Positions 1-10,245 of a DNA stretch of 64,000 nt are shown here, in pieces. Made by a program: the position numbers and the translations under genes. Source of the stretch: Caecitellus pseudoparvulus (lineage: Eukaryota > Bigyra: Bicosoecida); assembly GCA_965644315.1 (NCBI GenBank), contig CBFFRQ010000079.1:1-64000 (forward strand), read 5' to 3'. The notes under the pieces were generated by a model. It was given only the letters and a program-made list of their open reading frames with translations. It did not search any database and was not told where the DNA came from. The first letter of the stretch is position 1. Every line of letters starts with the position of its first letter.

Positions 1-615
1 GTCCCATTGAGTGGTTAGGAGGGGTTCGTTTTTGAGCTTGTCAGGAGGGCATGTTGGCGATAGTTGTATGTGATAATGTACTGAGTATAAAATAACGAAT
101 GCATACATTATTTTTGTCAGAGTGTGCTTGAAAGGTTGGGTCTGTGATGCAAACTGGATGCGGAATTTGCTTGCCCACGTTTGTAAAAGGAGGCTGCTGT
201 CTTATGTTCCAGTCTACTTGCGCGTATTCGTACACTTTCGTGATCCAATGCAAATTTTTATGAAGTGTGGGCCGAATTTCGAGGAATCGGGCCGTTTTGG
301 TGATCACCCTCTTTCGATTCGGGTGAGTTGTCTGTCGATTACGAACAGAGGGCCTGCGTCGTCATCGAGGTGCTCACAAACCCGCATTCGACACCGGCGC
401 AACCAGCACTCCAGCCCCCATGTGTCTTTCACAGTGTCGAACTACCGATCAAACGATCAGCGTCCCAGGGTTGCAATTCACAATTTTCACCTCGAAGGCT
501 TGCACTTCCCGCAAGGCGAGTTTCGCGGAAATCGAAATGAGTCTTGGTTGAGACAGGCCGAACAAGGCACTGTGAGAAAAGACTCCCCGTATTGTCTTGC
601 ACAGATCATACAACC
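1..615. other. Upstream region of Harbinger transposase, no gene seen
   Basis: This stretch is visibly richer in A and T than the rest of the window. No open frame in it looks like protein. It contains two copies of the recurring half-palindrome TGCGGAAT/GCGGAAAT (159-166 and 525-532). A 13-base string around the first copy (158-170) recurs inverted at 4801-4813, on the far side of the transposase gene pair. I looked for terminal inverted repeats of the Harbinger element here and could not define any. Confidence 0.5.
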
Positions 616-2349
616 ATGTCTGGCATGCAATTCCTGGTTTCCTTTTTACTGTTGCGCCGGCGGCAGCATGTCCGTAGGTTGCAAGCGCTCCAAGCACTTA
701 TTGCCACAGAAGCAGCACTGTTGCTGGCAGTGGTAGCAATGGCCGATGAAGATGGACACGAGCAGGCCGTGCCACTACCGTGCTTCGATGAAGACTGTGC
801 TCTGGAGGAGGGCGTGAGGGCCAGCGCACGTGGCCGCACCAATCCTCTTGCAGGTTTGGCATCCGGTGTGAGGACGTGGGTGGCACGGCAACATGGAGTG
901 CCTCTCGAAGAGCACGAGGTTTGCACAACCCCACATACGGTGTTGCAGTATACTATGAAGCAGTTGTGCTCTGTTGGTGTGAACACTATTTTAGCTCTAT
1001 CGGTGTGGTTCATGAAATCTTCTGCACCAAAACTCTGGTACAGGTGGGTCATGCATTCGATCCTACCCGTGGAAGTAGAGGCCCACGCTGTGGAGCTTGC
1101 AGGTGATGAACCTGCAGAGGAACCAGACTCACAAGAGCACAGGACCTGGCAGAGACAGCTTCGGCGCCACAGGGAAGACTGTCTGCACGAGCACTGCAGT
1201 CGCCTTGGGGCATGCGAGCGTCCCATGGTGCAGCAACAGCCATCAGTGGCAGACTGGTGGGGTGCTGTGGACTCATCATTCTGCGGCCAAGGATGCACTT
1301 TCAGTTGGCTGGAGGCTTGTTGCCTTGGAGTGCATTATATGTGCAAGGGTTTCAACATGAGAGCTGGACAAGAAGCGTTCACTGGGGCATCGAAGTCCAC
1401 ATGCAGTCGAATCCTAAAGGTTTTCTTGCGGTCTATCTCATCCAGCATGTTTGAACAGCAGGTGTACATGCCAGCACCAGATTCTGGGGAGTGGATGGAG
1501 AGTGTACGATTGAACTTTGCCCTGTCAGGCATGCAGCTGCCGTGCGTAGCAGGCAGCGTGGATGATACACATGTGCGTGCTTACATCAGTGAAGATAGTG
1601 GAAAGGGCGTATACATAAACAAGGATGGCGTGGCTTCGGTTAGTGCCCAGTGCATGGTAAGTGGCCACGGACTCTTCTGGCAAGCAGACATTGGGTATGC
1701 TGGTGCCGAAAGCGATCGGGGGAAGCTCATAAGGTCTCCCATGTTTGCGGCAATGGTCGGGAACCCAAGCTTACGTCCTTGTCCACTCCCATATACATTG
1801 GCAGCAGACTCGGGATTTCGTCCGGGGTACACATTCTTACTTCTTCCGTTCGACCAGCGGGACACTGATGTGGTGCAGCCGAATCATTTGGTGACAATTT
1901 TCCACGATGCACTTTTGCACATTCGAGTTAAGGTAGAATGTGCATTTGGAGAGCTCAAGAACAGGTTCCGCATCTTGAACAACACTGCGAATGGAAACCT
2001 TGGGCCAGCAGCAGTTGCACTGCGTCTACGTGTAGCTGTAGCACTGCATAACTTTGTACTGCGAGCTCTGCCATTGCGGGCATCTGTGTGGCATGCCCTT
2101 GATGTGACAGCGCCGGGGACTGTCTGGGGTGACCTGCTGGAAGAAGCAACGGCAAAGGTGGTAGAGGACTTGCTTGAGGCGCAGCCCCCTTCATGGAGTA
2201 TGCCGAGTGCCATGGGATGGAAGACGCAAGTGCTGGAGCTGGCGCTTGGCCAGCTTCCACCCACACCATCTTCAAGTATGCTGGGGTTCAGTATCGCTCC
2301 ATCATGGTGGGCACTGCCCAGTGGTGCCGCGAGAGAGTTGAAGAGCTAG
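616..2349 (+). CDS. PIF/Harbinger-type DDE transposase (HARBI1-like nuclease)
   Basis: This is a likely DNA-transposon nuclease of the DDE_Tnp_4 superfamily. Three blocks match the family: GSVDDTHV (first catalytic Asp, about residue 318), LAADSGF (second Asp, about residue 396) and VECAFGELKNRF (catalytic Glu, about residue 444), followed by a helix ending in ALHNFVL. The first ATG in frame is at 616; the frame opens slightly earlier without an ATG. The product is about 577 residues. The last codons are uncertain: another frame (to 2444) continues in a more protein-like way, so a short 3' intron or frameshift is possible. It converges tail-to-tail with the gene at 2465-4685, probably the partner ORF of the same element. 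Whether it is a live transposon or a domesticated copy is not resolved. Confidence 0.75.
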   Translation: MSGMQFLVSFLLLRRRQHVRRLQALQALIATEAALLLAVVAMADEDGHEQAVPLPCFDEDCALEEGVRASARGRTNPLAGLASGVRTWVARQHGVPLEEHEVCTTPHTVLQYTMKQLCSVGVNTILALSVWFMKSSAPKLWYRWVMHSILPVEVEAHAVELAGDEPAEEPDSQEHRTWQRQLRRHREDCLHEHCSRLGACERPMVQQQPSVADWWGAVDSSFCGQGCTFSWLEACCLGVHYMCKGFNMRAGQEAFTGASKSTCSRILKVFLRSISSSMFEQQVYMPAPDSGEWMESVRLNFALSGMQLPCVAGSVDDTHVRAYISEDSGKGVYINKDGVASVSAQCMVSGHGLFWQADIGYAGAESDRGKLIRSPMFAAMVGNPSLRPCPLPYTLAADSGFRPGYTFLLLPFDQRDTDVVQPNHLVTIFHDALLHIRVKVECAFGELKNRFRILNNTANGNLGPAAVALRLRVAVALHNFVLRALPLRASVWHALDVTAPGTVWGDLLEEATAKVVEDLLEAQPPSWSMPSAMGWKTQVLELALGQLPPTPSSSMLGFSIAPSWWALPSGAARELKS

Positions 2350-2464
2350 CCCTTCTGCACCTGCAAGCACCTGAACAGCCTGGGGCTGCCGGCGAAGGTG
2401 ATGAAGGGAGTGACTGGGAAGGTGACTCTGTTGGCAGTCAATAATGCAGTGTGTTGTCTCATGT

Positions 2465-4685
2465 TCATGACTGCATGGGTTGCCCAGCAACACTACGCTT
2501 CTTCAGGGCTGTAACCATTTGAAGTCGGGCGCGTGCGACCTTCAGCTCCTTGTCTGCGTCTGACAGCGGGTGCGGTGGCATGCCACGCAAGGTTGGAGGC
2601 ACACTTCCGCTGTGCAGCTGCTCCAAAACAGTCTGAACCTGCTCTTGCATGCTAAGGTCACCGTCAATGATGCTTAGGTCCAACCACCCCTGCACTCTTG
2701 TAATTACACCTGATATCGCTGCATCTACCGCACGCTCACTATGTGCGGCAGCAGCACCTGGTGCAGGCACCGAAAGCGAAGGTGCGGGCTGCTGCACTTG
2801 CAAGGACTGCTGGAAAAACTGAAGAAGTGAGGCGTCCTGTTGTGCTTGTCGTTCCCGTGCTGCCTCTTCAGCAACCTGTCGTTTCTCCAGCGAATCTGCC
2901 AAACGGGCAACGATGTCACGCATGCCTGCGGCTGGTGGTGACGTGCCAGACCCCAGGCGACCTCCATCCAGGGCTCCAGTTGCTTTTGCAACAGCAGCAA
3001 CACGGCTTCCCGTGCTCGTTCCACTCCCCGCACCTGATAGGTACTCTCCGCCCTGTCGCGGACTTTCAGTGGGCAACGCAGCGGGCCTGCCACTCGCCAA
3101 CAGCGAGGCTACTGTGTGTGATCCTTCAGATCTAGCCTCTGCAAATATCCCGTTGGTGATGTTGCGAGGCACTGAAGACATCGTTGCCTTTGGCCTGGCT
3201 TTGCCTTGGCACACGCTTGCATAATTCATCAGCTCGCCCGGAAGCAGTCCACCGTTCAGGGGTGGATAGCGCAAGTCATCAGTTGGTCCCACAGGCAACC
3301 ACATTTCCTTGTTCGTTACGCTACACCGCAGGCGCTGGAAGCGCAAGCGCGCAGCGGCGCTTGCGTTTCGTGCCCTGCTCCACCCCACCTTCGTGATGTC
3401 CCAACGTGTGTACTTCTTTCCATTTAAATCAAGAGAGGGAGCACCAGGGTGGCTAGGGGCTGTGGGTTCGCTTGCCCCCCCGCTTCCCGTCCTTCTGCCC
3501 TCAGACCCGTTGATGATGTCAACCTGTTTCTTCAACGTTTCGAGGCTGGCCCAAGTACCTGAAGCTGGAACCAGAGCCTCACGAAGGAGGCTTGAAACCA
3601 GGACCAAGCCTGACCACGACAGGAAGGCTTCTTGGGAATCACTACCTGGTGTTGAAACCAACACCATGTACTTTGAGTCGTCTCGCTCCGGCCATGGCCT
3701 TCCTAGCATGTTCGTGTCATGCTCCTCGAAGGCAGTGAGCAGCAACGGCAAGAATTTGTGAGCTAGGCTCTTGCCCACAATGCCACTTCGCATCTTGTTG
3801 CTCCCTTGTGTGGCAAAAGTCCGGAACAGGCTTCTGTCAGAGCCTTCCGGGCATGGCTCACCCGACGAGACAACACGACCCCCAAGAGATGAGTAGTCAA
3901 TGGTACCCTCACGAACACCCAGACGAACGATAGCTCCAGACATTCTCCATGCACTTGCTTTGTTTCCAAAGGCAGCCCAGGTCGACGACGGCATCAAGGT
4001 GGCGAACTCCTTCTTGTCAGGGTGCGTCTGCACCCCATTCTTGGACGGTGTTTGCAACAGAGCTCGATCAGTAGAGGCCCACGGAATTGGGCTCGCTGAG
4101 TCGAGACGCATCAACGCACGGGCAGGGGAAGTGGCAGCTGGTGTCGCGCCGACGGCACCAGCAGCACTCCGTGGTGGGGAAGGGCTGCCAGCTGTCCAGG
4201 ACACACCACCACTCTCCAAGTCAGGACTTGAACTGTCACTCTTGCCCTCATCACCACTCATGTCAACGACCTCGTCTGCGGGCAGAGTCAGGAAGGCGTG
4301 TTTGCGAGAAGCGTTTCGGAGTTTCACACAGCGGAAATGAAAACGAACCGAAAGCTTCCAGTTGTTCCTTAGCGTTTGTCTTCATCCTCCTGGCAATGCT
4401 TGCTGTAAGGGCAGCAATCCGGACTGGTCTGGTAGGCGTTGCGATGGCGGGTGATTCTTGCGCAGCGAGTTCGCTTCCTGGAGGCGTTGCAGGCAGCTCA
4501 AACACCCGTCCTGCTGCCCCGAGCCTCGCGCCCGTCCGCAGTCGGGAAGTCGGTGCGTTACCTTGAAGGAACTGTCGGACCAGTGCATGTGTGTCCGCTT
4601 GCGAGCCTTCAACTGCGGTTCTTTTGCCACTCGTCGGCGCATCTGCCTGAACGCGTGCATTCCGGGGGCGCTTGCGGCCAGACAT
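2465..4685 (-). CDS. Harbinger companion protein candidate, two exons
   Basis: This unknown protein of about 715 residues is encoded tail-to-tail with the transposase. The main frame (2465-4275) has no ATG before 4261. A second open frame upstream (4349-4685) begins with ATG at 4685 and a basic stretch MSGRKRPRNAR. A 73-nt intron at 4276-4348 (donor GTTCGT, acceptor CCCGCAG) joins the two in phase, so I infer one two-exon gene. The N-terminal third is Ser/Pro/Ala-rich and probably disordered. The middle has a conserved-looking alpha/beta region (about residues 150-300). A Trp-rich segment around KKYTRWDITKVGW resembles the start of a Myb/SANT-like DNA-binding domain, and the C-terminus is Gln-rich coiled coil. 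PIF/Harbinger elements typically carry a second Myb-like ORF, which fits by position. The Myb assignment itself is weak. Confidence 0.5.
4276..4348 (-). other. Inferred intron of Harbinger companion gene
   Basis: The 73-nt interval joins two open frames in phase. It carries ATTTCCGC (4331-4338 on the minus strand) and a downstream CGAAACGC, the two short strings that recur in other introns of this window. Confidence 0.45.
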
Positions 4686-5004
4686 GGCAGCAAATCATTC
4701 CAAGAGTATGCTCACAACTTACTGTGAATAGTTTAAAAGTAGAGTTTGATATCCATATCTGCACTGCTCGCCATGGTACACAAACCACTGCCAGCAAGTG
4801 GCAAATTCCGCATGCTAATAGGCTCGATAAACAACGCTCTGTTGCACACGACAGAGCGGCCGTTCAAGTCTAACATCCTCTGTTAGTGTCAAGGTGACAA
4901 AACATGCTGCCTGCAGCACTTTTCCGTGAACTTCAAAAAATGCATTCTCGTTTCACAGATTTTCTCGATTCAGAGGCCTCCGCTGGCCTCAATGAGACAC
5001 GGCC
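4686..5004. other. Intergenic, AT-richer; right edge of Harbinger region
   Basis: No coding frame is visible. It holds AAATTCCGCA (4803-4812), the inverted partner of the string at 158-170. The homology to the tandem array starts abruptly near 5005, so the UTP20 fragment of the first array unit has been cut here. Confidence 0.5.
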
Positions 5005-5370
5005 CTGGCCGATGCGCCATCCTGGTCAGAGCAAGCTCAGCAGGCGGCCGCTGCAGCGGAAGCAGGCGCCTTGGCGTCGGAGGTCATGGAGGGTGTGCAG
5101 GGTGCCATGGGCGCAGATGTGTTCCTGACGGTGTACAACGGCGAGCGGCGGGCCAGGGCGGCGGCGAAGGAGCGGCGAGCGAAGCAGGTGGCCCAGGAGG
5201 CGGTGGTGAACCCGGCAGCAGCTGCAGGGTGTCGAAGTCGGAAGGTGCAGGCGAAGAAGCGCCACGTGGCGAAGCGCATGGGCAAGGTGAAGGTGCTGCG
5301 GAGGCGGTGGTGGGAAGGGCAGGAAGCGGGTGTGGGAGGCGTTGGTGCGGTGCGGAGGGGAGTGCAGTGA
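5005..5370 (+). pseudogene. UTP20 C-terminal fragment, unit 1 (5'-truncated)
   Basis: Only the last ~110 codons of the UTP20-like C-terminus seen more fully at 15098-16059 remain. The conserved tail (EVMEGVQGAMGADVF, then a Lys/Arg-rich helix with KKRHVAKRMGK) is present. One extra base after VKVLR changes the last residues relative to the other units, and the frame stops at 5370. There is no start codon or upstream exon. The left break coincides with the beginning of the Harbinger-bearing segment. Confidence 0.6.
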
Positions 5371-5542
5371 AGGTGAGGGGAGGGAGGGGTGCGTGGGAAT
5401 GGTGATGAGGTGTGATGCGGTGTGGTGTGTGCGGTGGATTGTGGTGCGGTATGGGCAGAGGTGGAGGTGGGGCAGGTGTGCTGGTCTGAGGTGCGTGTCA
5501 GGTTTGTCACATGGTGCATTGGTCTGTGCTTGAAGCTTGGGA
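5371..5542. other. G/T-rich spacer between convergent genes
   Basis: This purine and G/T-rich stretch lies between the UTP20 3' end and the ankyrin stop codon. It includes short GTGGTGTG-type imperfect repeats and is conserved in each array unit. Confidence 0.5.
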
Positions 5543-7983
5543 TCAAATCAAGTCTTTCAGGCTCGAAAACTTAGCTGCTTGTTGCCGCACAGTGTCTGGG
5601 ACTCTGCGAACGTCAGTCAGGCCCAGCAGCTCACGCACGATGTCTGTGTGGTCCATGGCGCATGCCCCTCGGAAGCCAGCCTCAGGCCCATCCCCATCCG
5701 CTGCGTGCACATCCACCTCCCGCGCCCCAGTCAGGCCCAGCAGCTCACGCACGATGTCTGTGTGGCCATTGTCGCATGCCCATCGGAAGCCAGCCTCAGG
5801 TCCACCCCAAGCCGCCGCGTGCACATCCACCTCCCGCGCCCCAGTCAGGCCCAGCAGCTCACGCACGATGTCTGTGTGGCCATAGCGGCATGCCTTTCGG
5901 AAGCCAGCCTCAGGCCCACCCCCATCCGCTGCGTGCACATCCACCTCCCGCGCCCCAGTCAGGCCCAGCAGCTCACGCACGATGTCTGTGTGGCCATAGC
6001 CGCATGCCCATCGGAAGCCAGCCTCAGGTCCACCCCCATCCGCCGCGTGCACATCCACTGCCCGTGCCCCAGTCAGACCCAGCAGCTCACGCACGATGTC
6101 TGTGTGGCCAAAGGCGCATGCCACTCGGAAGGCGGCCTCAGGTCCAAACACATCCGCCGCATGCACATCCACCTCCCGCGCACCAGTCAGGCTCAGCAGC
6201 TCACGCACGATGTCTGTGTGGCCCCTGGTGCAGGCCCATCGGAAAGCGGCCTCAGGGCCCTGTTGGTGAAACCCAGGCAAGACCTCAACATTTCCTTCCG
6301 CATGTACATCCACTGCCTCATCCCCCGTCAATGACAGCAACTCGCGCACTCTCGCAAGCTCCTCCTCCTTGCACGCTTCCACAAACGCTGTGGTGTTCTC
6401 CTCGCTGAACTTCACTTGCTCGGCAGCAACCTCCGACTCTGTAGCCGGTACAGCCTCAGCTTGAGCTGCCTCAGCCTGACCTGCCGCGCCACCTGCCTGC
6501 TCACCATCAAGCACACTCCGCACAGCACTCTCCACACCTTCCAGACGACCCACTTCACCCCCACTTCCTTCACATGCCATCGCATATGCACCCATGCAGC
6601 AACCACTCCCTCCCCGCCCCAACACCTCCAACGCGCTCGTCAGTGCATGCTCATCACCTTCACCACTGCCCACGAAGCTCGACACAGCGCCCGATCCACC
6701 ACCCAACGCACCACCTGCCACACCAAGCACCTCACGCAGCACACCCGACACACTTCCACCCTCGCCATCACCGCTGCCGCCTTCAGAGCGACCTGTGTCA
6801 CACACACCGCCACATGCACCCAGCACCACCTCACACCCACCCCCATCCAGTGCGCCCACCAGATCACCCACACTGCCACTCCTCACACCCACCACCACAA
6901 AGCTCCCCACACCCACACCACTCAGACTCACTCCGCACGCCTCCGCCACAGCACACACACCCAACACCCTCACAGCCACGCGCTGCTTCACATCCAGCCC
7001 AACATCGCCCCACGCTTCATCCTCCAGGAACACCCTCAGCGGCCACCCCGCCTCACACTGCACCTGCACCGTCACCATGCTCCTCTGGCCGAGTGGCTCA
7101 TCAGCCCTGCCTGCTGTACTGCTGTGTGCCAGTGCTGCTCTGCGTGGTGTCTGTGCCATCCGCGGTAGTCCATGCGCGATGCGAGTCGCTTCGCCACGTT
7201 TCACAGCGCCAACACTCGTGGCAAGGGCTGTCACACCCGCCTCCACACTCGCTGCCCACTGCTCCACATCCCCAGCTCCACCCACATCCTCATCCACGAT
7301 CTCAACCCTCCCACTGTACACACTCACACCCTTGCCATTCATGCACTCCAAGCCGCTCGACAAGTCCAAGCCACACACAGCCTTCACCTTCCGACCACTC
7401 ATCACCGGCGCACACCCCAACAGCCCACGCAACTCCTCCACTGCACTCGCAGCACACTCCAAGTGCTTCGCGGCACTCTCACTCCTCAGATCGCCTGCCG
7501 CCTCGCCTCGCAGCCAACCAGCCTGCTGCCGCATGCCAGCCAGAGCCGCATCCATCGCTGCCTCGCCACTGGCATCATGTGTGACTGAGCCACCCTCACC
7601 AGCCACAGCCACCTCCCCCCCCTCGAAGCCTTGCCACCATCGCGTCAGGTCAGCCAGCGCACCCTCCACATTCACACCGCTCCGCACACTGCTCCAAGCA
7701 CCCACAATGGCGCCCCACAGAGCGTCCCCCTCCGGCACTGCATCGGCACTCACACCAGACACCGCTGTATGAAGCACATCCACCGCGCAGAAGCACCGGA
7801 ACGACAGGTACTGCAGCGCAGCACACACACCACCTCGCTCACGCTGCCCCGCCAACAGCCCAGCCTGCTCCAACAGCGCACTCCCCGCATCACGCAGTGC
7901 AGCCTCCAGCTCCACCAGGCTCATGGCCGATGGGGCGTCATCACCTGCAGCATGCACTTCGCCACGCCCAATGGCTGCCAGTC

Positions 7984-8161
7984 CGAGGTTGCCGGCACCC
8001 CAGCCGGCAACCATGTTTCCCGGCAGGAGGGGCGGCGGGCAGTCCCACGCTAGTGGCACAATTGTCCCCCGCCGCCCCAACGCAGAGTAGACGACGGCAG
8101 GACCGGGCATGACAAAACCAGTCATTAGCCGGCCTCGTCACTCTCTTTCCTTTTTTTTCGA
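7984..8161 (+). repeat. Split direct repeat A1, element 1
   Basis: This ~178-bp left terminal repeat matches A2 at 13463-13648. It begins CGAGGTTGCCGGC and ends in a T-rich run before the gag ATG at 8163. A 9-bp perfect inverted repeat lies near the outer end (7988-8011). Confidence 0.85.
7988..8011. repeat. Hairpin near the end of the A repeat
   Basis: GTTGCCGGC, a six-base loop ACCCCA, then GCCGGCAAC form a perfect 9-bp stem. It recurs in every A repeat of both element copies. It could be a recombinase recognition structure or an RNA-end hairpin; this is inference. Confidence 0.6.
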
Positions 8162-8162
8162 G

Positions 8163-10242
8163 ATGGCATCGGATGATCCAGCTTCCAGCGACACGGAGGG
8201 CGGAAGCTGGGAGGACATCCACGACAAAATGATGTCTGTCAACTCCGCCAAGCAAGCCAAGGCGCTCATAACGGAGCAGGAGTTCGAGTACTGGCTGAAG
8301 TGGGCGGATTCTGAGGATTTTGGTAAGATGGAGGCCGCTTGGCGCCTCCGGGAGGTGCCCGAGGGATTCCGGGCAGATCGCATGCGATCCCTCATTGCGG
8401 GCAGAGCTTTCCGCCTCCCCGCTGACGGTGCCCCTCATCGCGCAGGCGGCTCACCACGGGGGCACGGCACGAAGCGAACCCGTCCGCGCGGTGCGAGCAG
8501 TGGCACGCCCTACGGCCCGCACCTACCCCCGCGCCCGACCCAGCCGGACGCAGTCGCAGGCGACCTCCCGCAAGATCCCGCCACAGTGCTTACGTGGTTC
8601 CTGCAGAGGGGAGCGACGGTGCCGAGCGAGGACGTCGCCGTGCAGCTGCAGTTCTACGTGGGCTTGGCAACGGAGGAGACATCGCCGTACGCCCTCTCCG
8701 CTTGGCCTCCACGGCGCTTCGCCGCATGGTGCAGACTCAACGGTATTCCCCCCGACCTCACCCCCGACGACATCGTGATGCATTTGCAGCGGGTCCTGGA
8801 GGCCGCGCTGGCGGGCGACGACGACTTTGGCGACGACGATGCCGGCGCCCCGTTCTTTCCCGTTTTCCCGGGCACCACACCGGATGCCGCCCGGTTACAG
8901 CCCCGTGCGGCGGCCCCGGGTCACCCCCCGGCCTCCAAGAGGCACAGGGCGGCCTATAGCCCGCAGCCCCCCTCCCCCGTGGGGCGGCGGAGCCTCGCCG
9001 GCAGTCCACCCCGAAGGCGGGTCGGCTGTTTTCGGTCACATGGGGGAGAACAGCGGTCGGTCGTCGCCAGCCGACGAGGTACTGGTCACTGTAGGCGCGC
9101 TGCGGGTCATTGGGCCGACCGCACACCCCTCGTCGGCGGTGGCCCGGGACCGCCTGTCAGCCTTGGGGGCAGTTTTCGCTGCGGGGACCACAGACGCCTT
9201 GACCACGGTGGCTGTCGAGATGGCTGAGGCTGCTGCACGAGAGGTGCCCGCAGCAACGGGCCCAGTGCCGTCAGGTACGTTCCTGTCCCGCCAGCTCCCC
9301 CACTCGCCCCGCGTGCCCGCTCCCGGCGACCCGTCCTGGCTCACAGCCCCCGGCGATGAGGTAGCCCCGCCGTCCGCGTCGGTCATGATGGACGACGCTA
9401 TGGACGTAGTGACTGCTGTACGCCTGGTGCAAGGGAGGGTGGAAGTTACAGTTGACCCAACCCATCTAGTGGCAGTAACTGGGGCGGGTGCCCTGTCGGC
9501 ATGCCACATGCTGGGCAACCGTGGGGGCGCTTGGTGGCTTGCTGCGATGACCAGGGACTTGCTGACGGCGCCTTCCGACGACCTCCACCGCTCCCTCCGA
9601 GCGTTCTGGTGGAAGTGGGCGTCCGAGGTGCCCGCCCTGGCAGACCAGCGGGGCCTGTGCCGAGCCATGGCGTGCGCACTCCTGATCACAATCGCAGTGC
9701 GGGCCGTGGCGCAGACCGCCGCTGCGTTGCCCGAAGGCCAGCGCAGGCGATGGGCCCAGCTGACGTGGGCCTCCTGGGTGGCCACGTTCCGCACTAACGC
9801 CACCATTGTCATGATGGCGTCGGCGACGGGGCAAGCACTGGTGGCCAGCTCGCTGGCGCGCGAGGCATGGGCGGCCGGGGCCGCCGCCACACCGATGCCA
9901 GGTGCGGGGGGCGGCCCGGCGCAAACCCCCGCTCGTGGCCCTCCCGCGGGGCTGTACCGGCAGGACGACCCGAGCACATTCGTGTGGTGCCCCGGGTGCG
10001 TCGGATCCGACCGGCGGCGCCGGTCGCTGGCATCCTGCCCACGCCTGGCCCAGCATGTGGCCCACCTGCGCCGGACCCACACAGTCGGAGGTAAGCCCGC
10101 AGAACTTACCCAGGCGCAGGCAGTGGCCATGCTGGTGCGCCAGTGGGAGCGGAAGGTGGCATCCAAGGGACGTGACTTCCAGCGGCGCATGCAGCCCCGC
10201 GCTGTCACCACGGCCATGGTGGAGGCAGCTCTCAGCCTCTAG
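8163..10242 (+). CDS. Gag-like ORF1 of element 1 (frame interrupted)
   Basis: This structural-protein-like ORF starts at ATG 8163 just after A1. The first half (8163 to about 8970) is acidic and rich in Asp/Glu around DDDFGDDDAG. The second half (to 10242) contains a Cys/His cluster VWCPGCVGS...CPRLAQHVAHLRRTH that looks like a C2H2-type zinc finger. The two halves lie in different frames because a C run near 8970 has six Cs here against eight in copy 2. Copy 2 in turn has one C fewer near 8925. Together the copies imply one ORF of about 690 codons. No named Pfam family is recognised. Confidence 0.65.
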
Positions 10243-10245
10243 GAG

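Noticed and set aside
1-5004. Terminal inverted repeats of the Harbinger element
   Set aside because: Only a 13-bp inverted string was found, and it matches the window-wide recurring motif, so it is not evidence of transposon ends.
8109-8125. Start of ankyrin frame A inside the element (frame beginning MTGFVMPGPAVV)
   Set aside because: The same peptide appears wherever the A repeat is read in reverse. It is retrotransposon terminal sequence fused by chance to the ankyrin frame.
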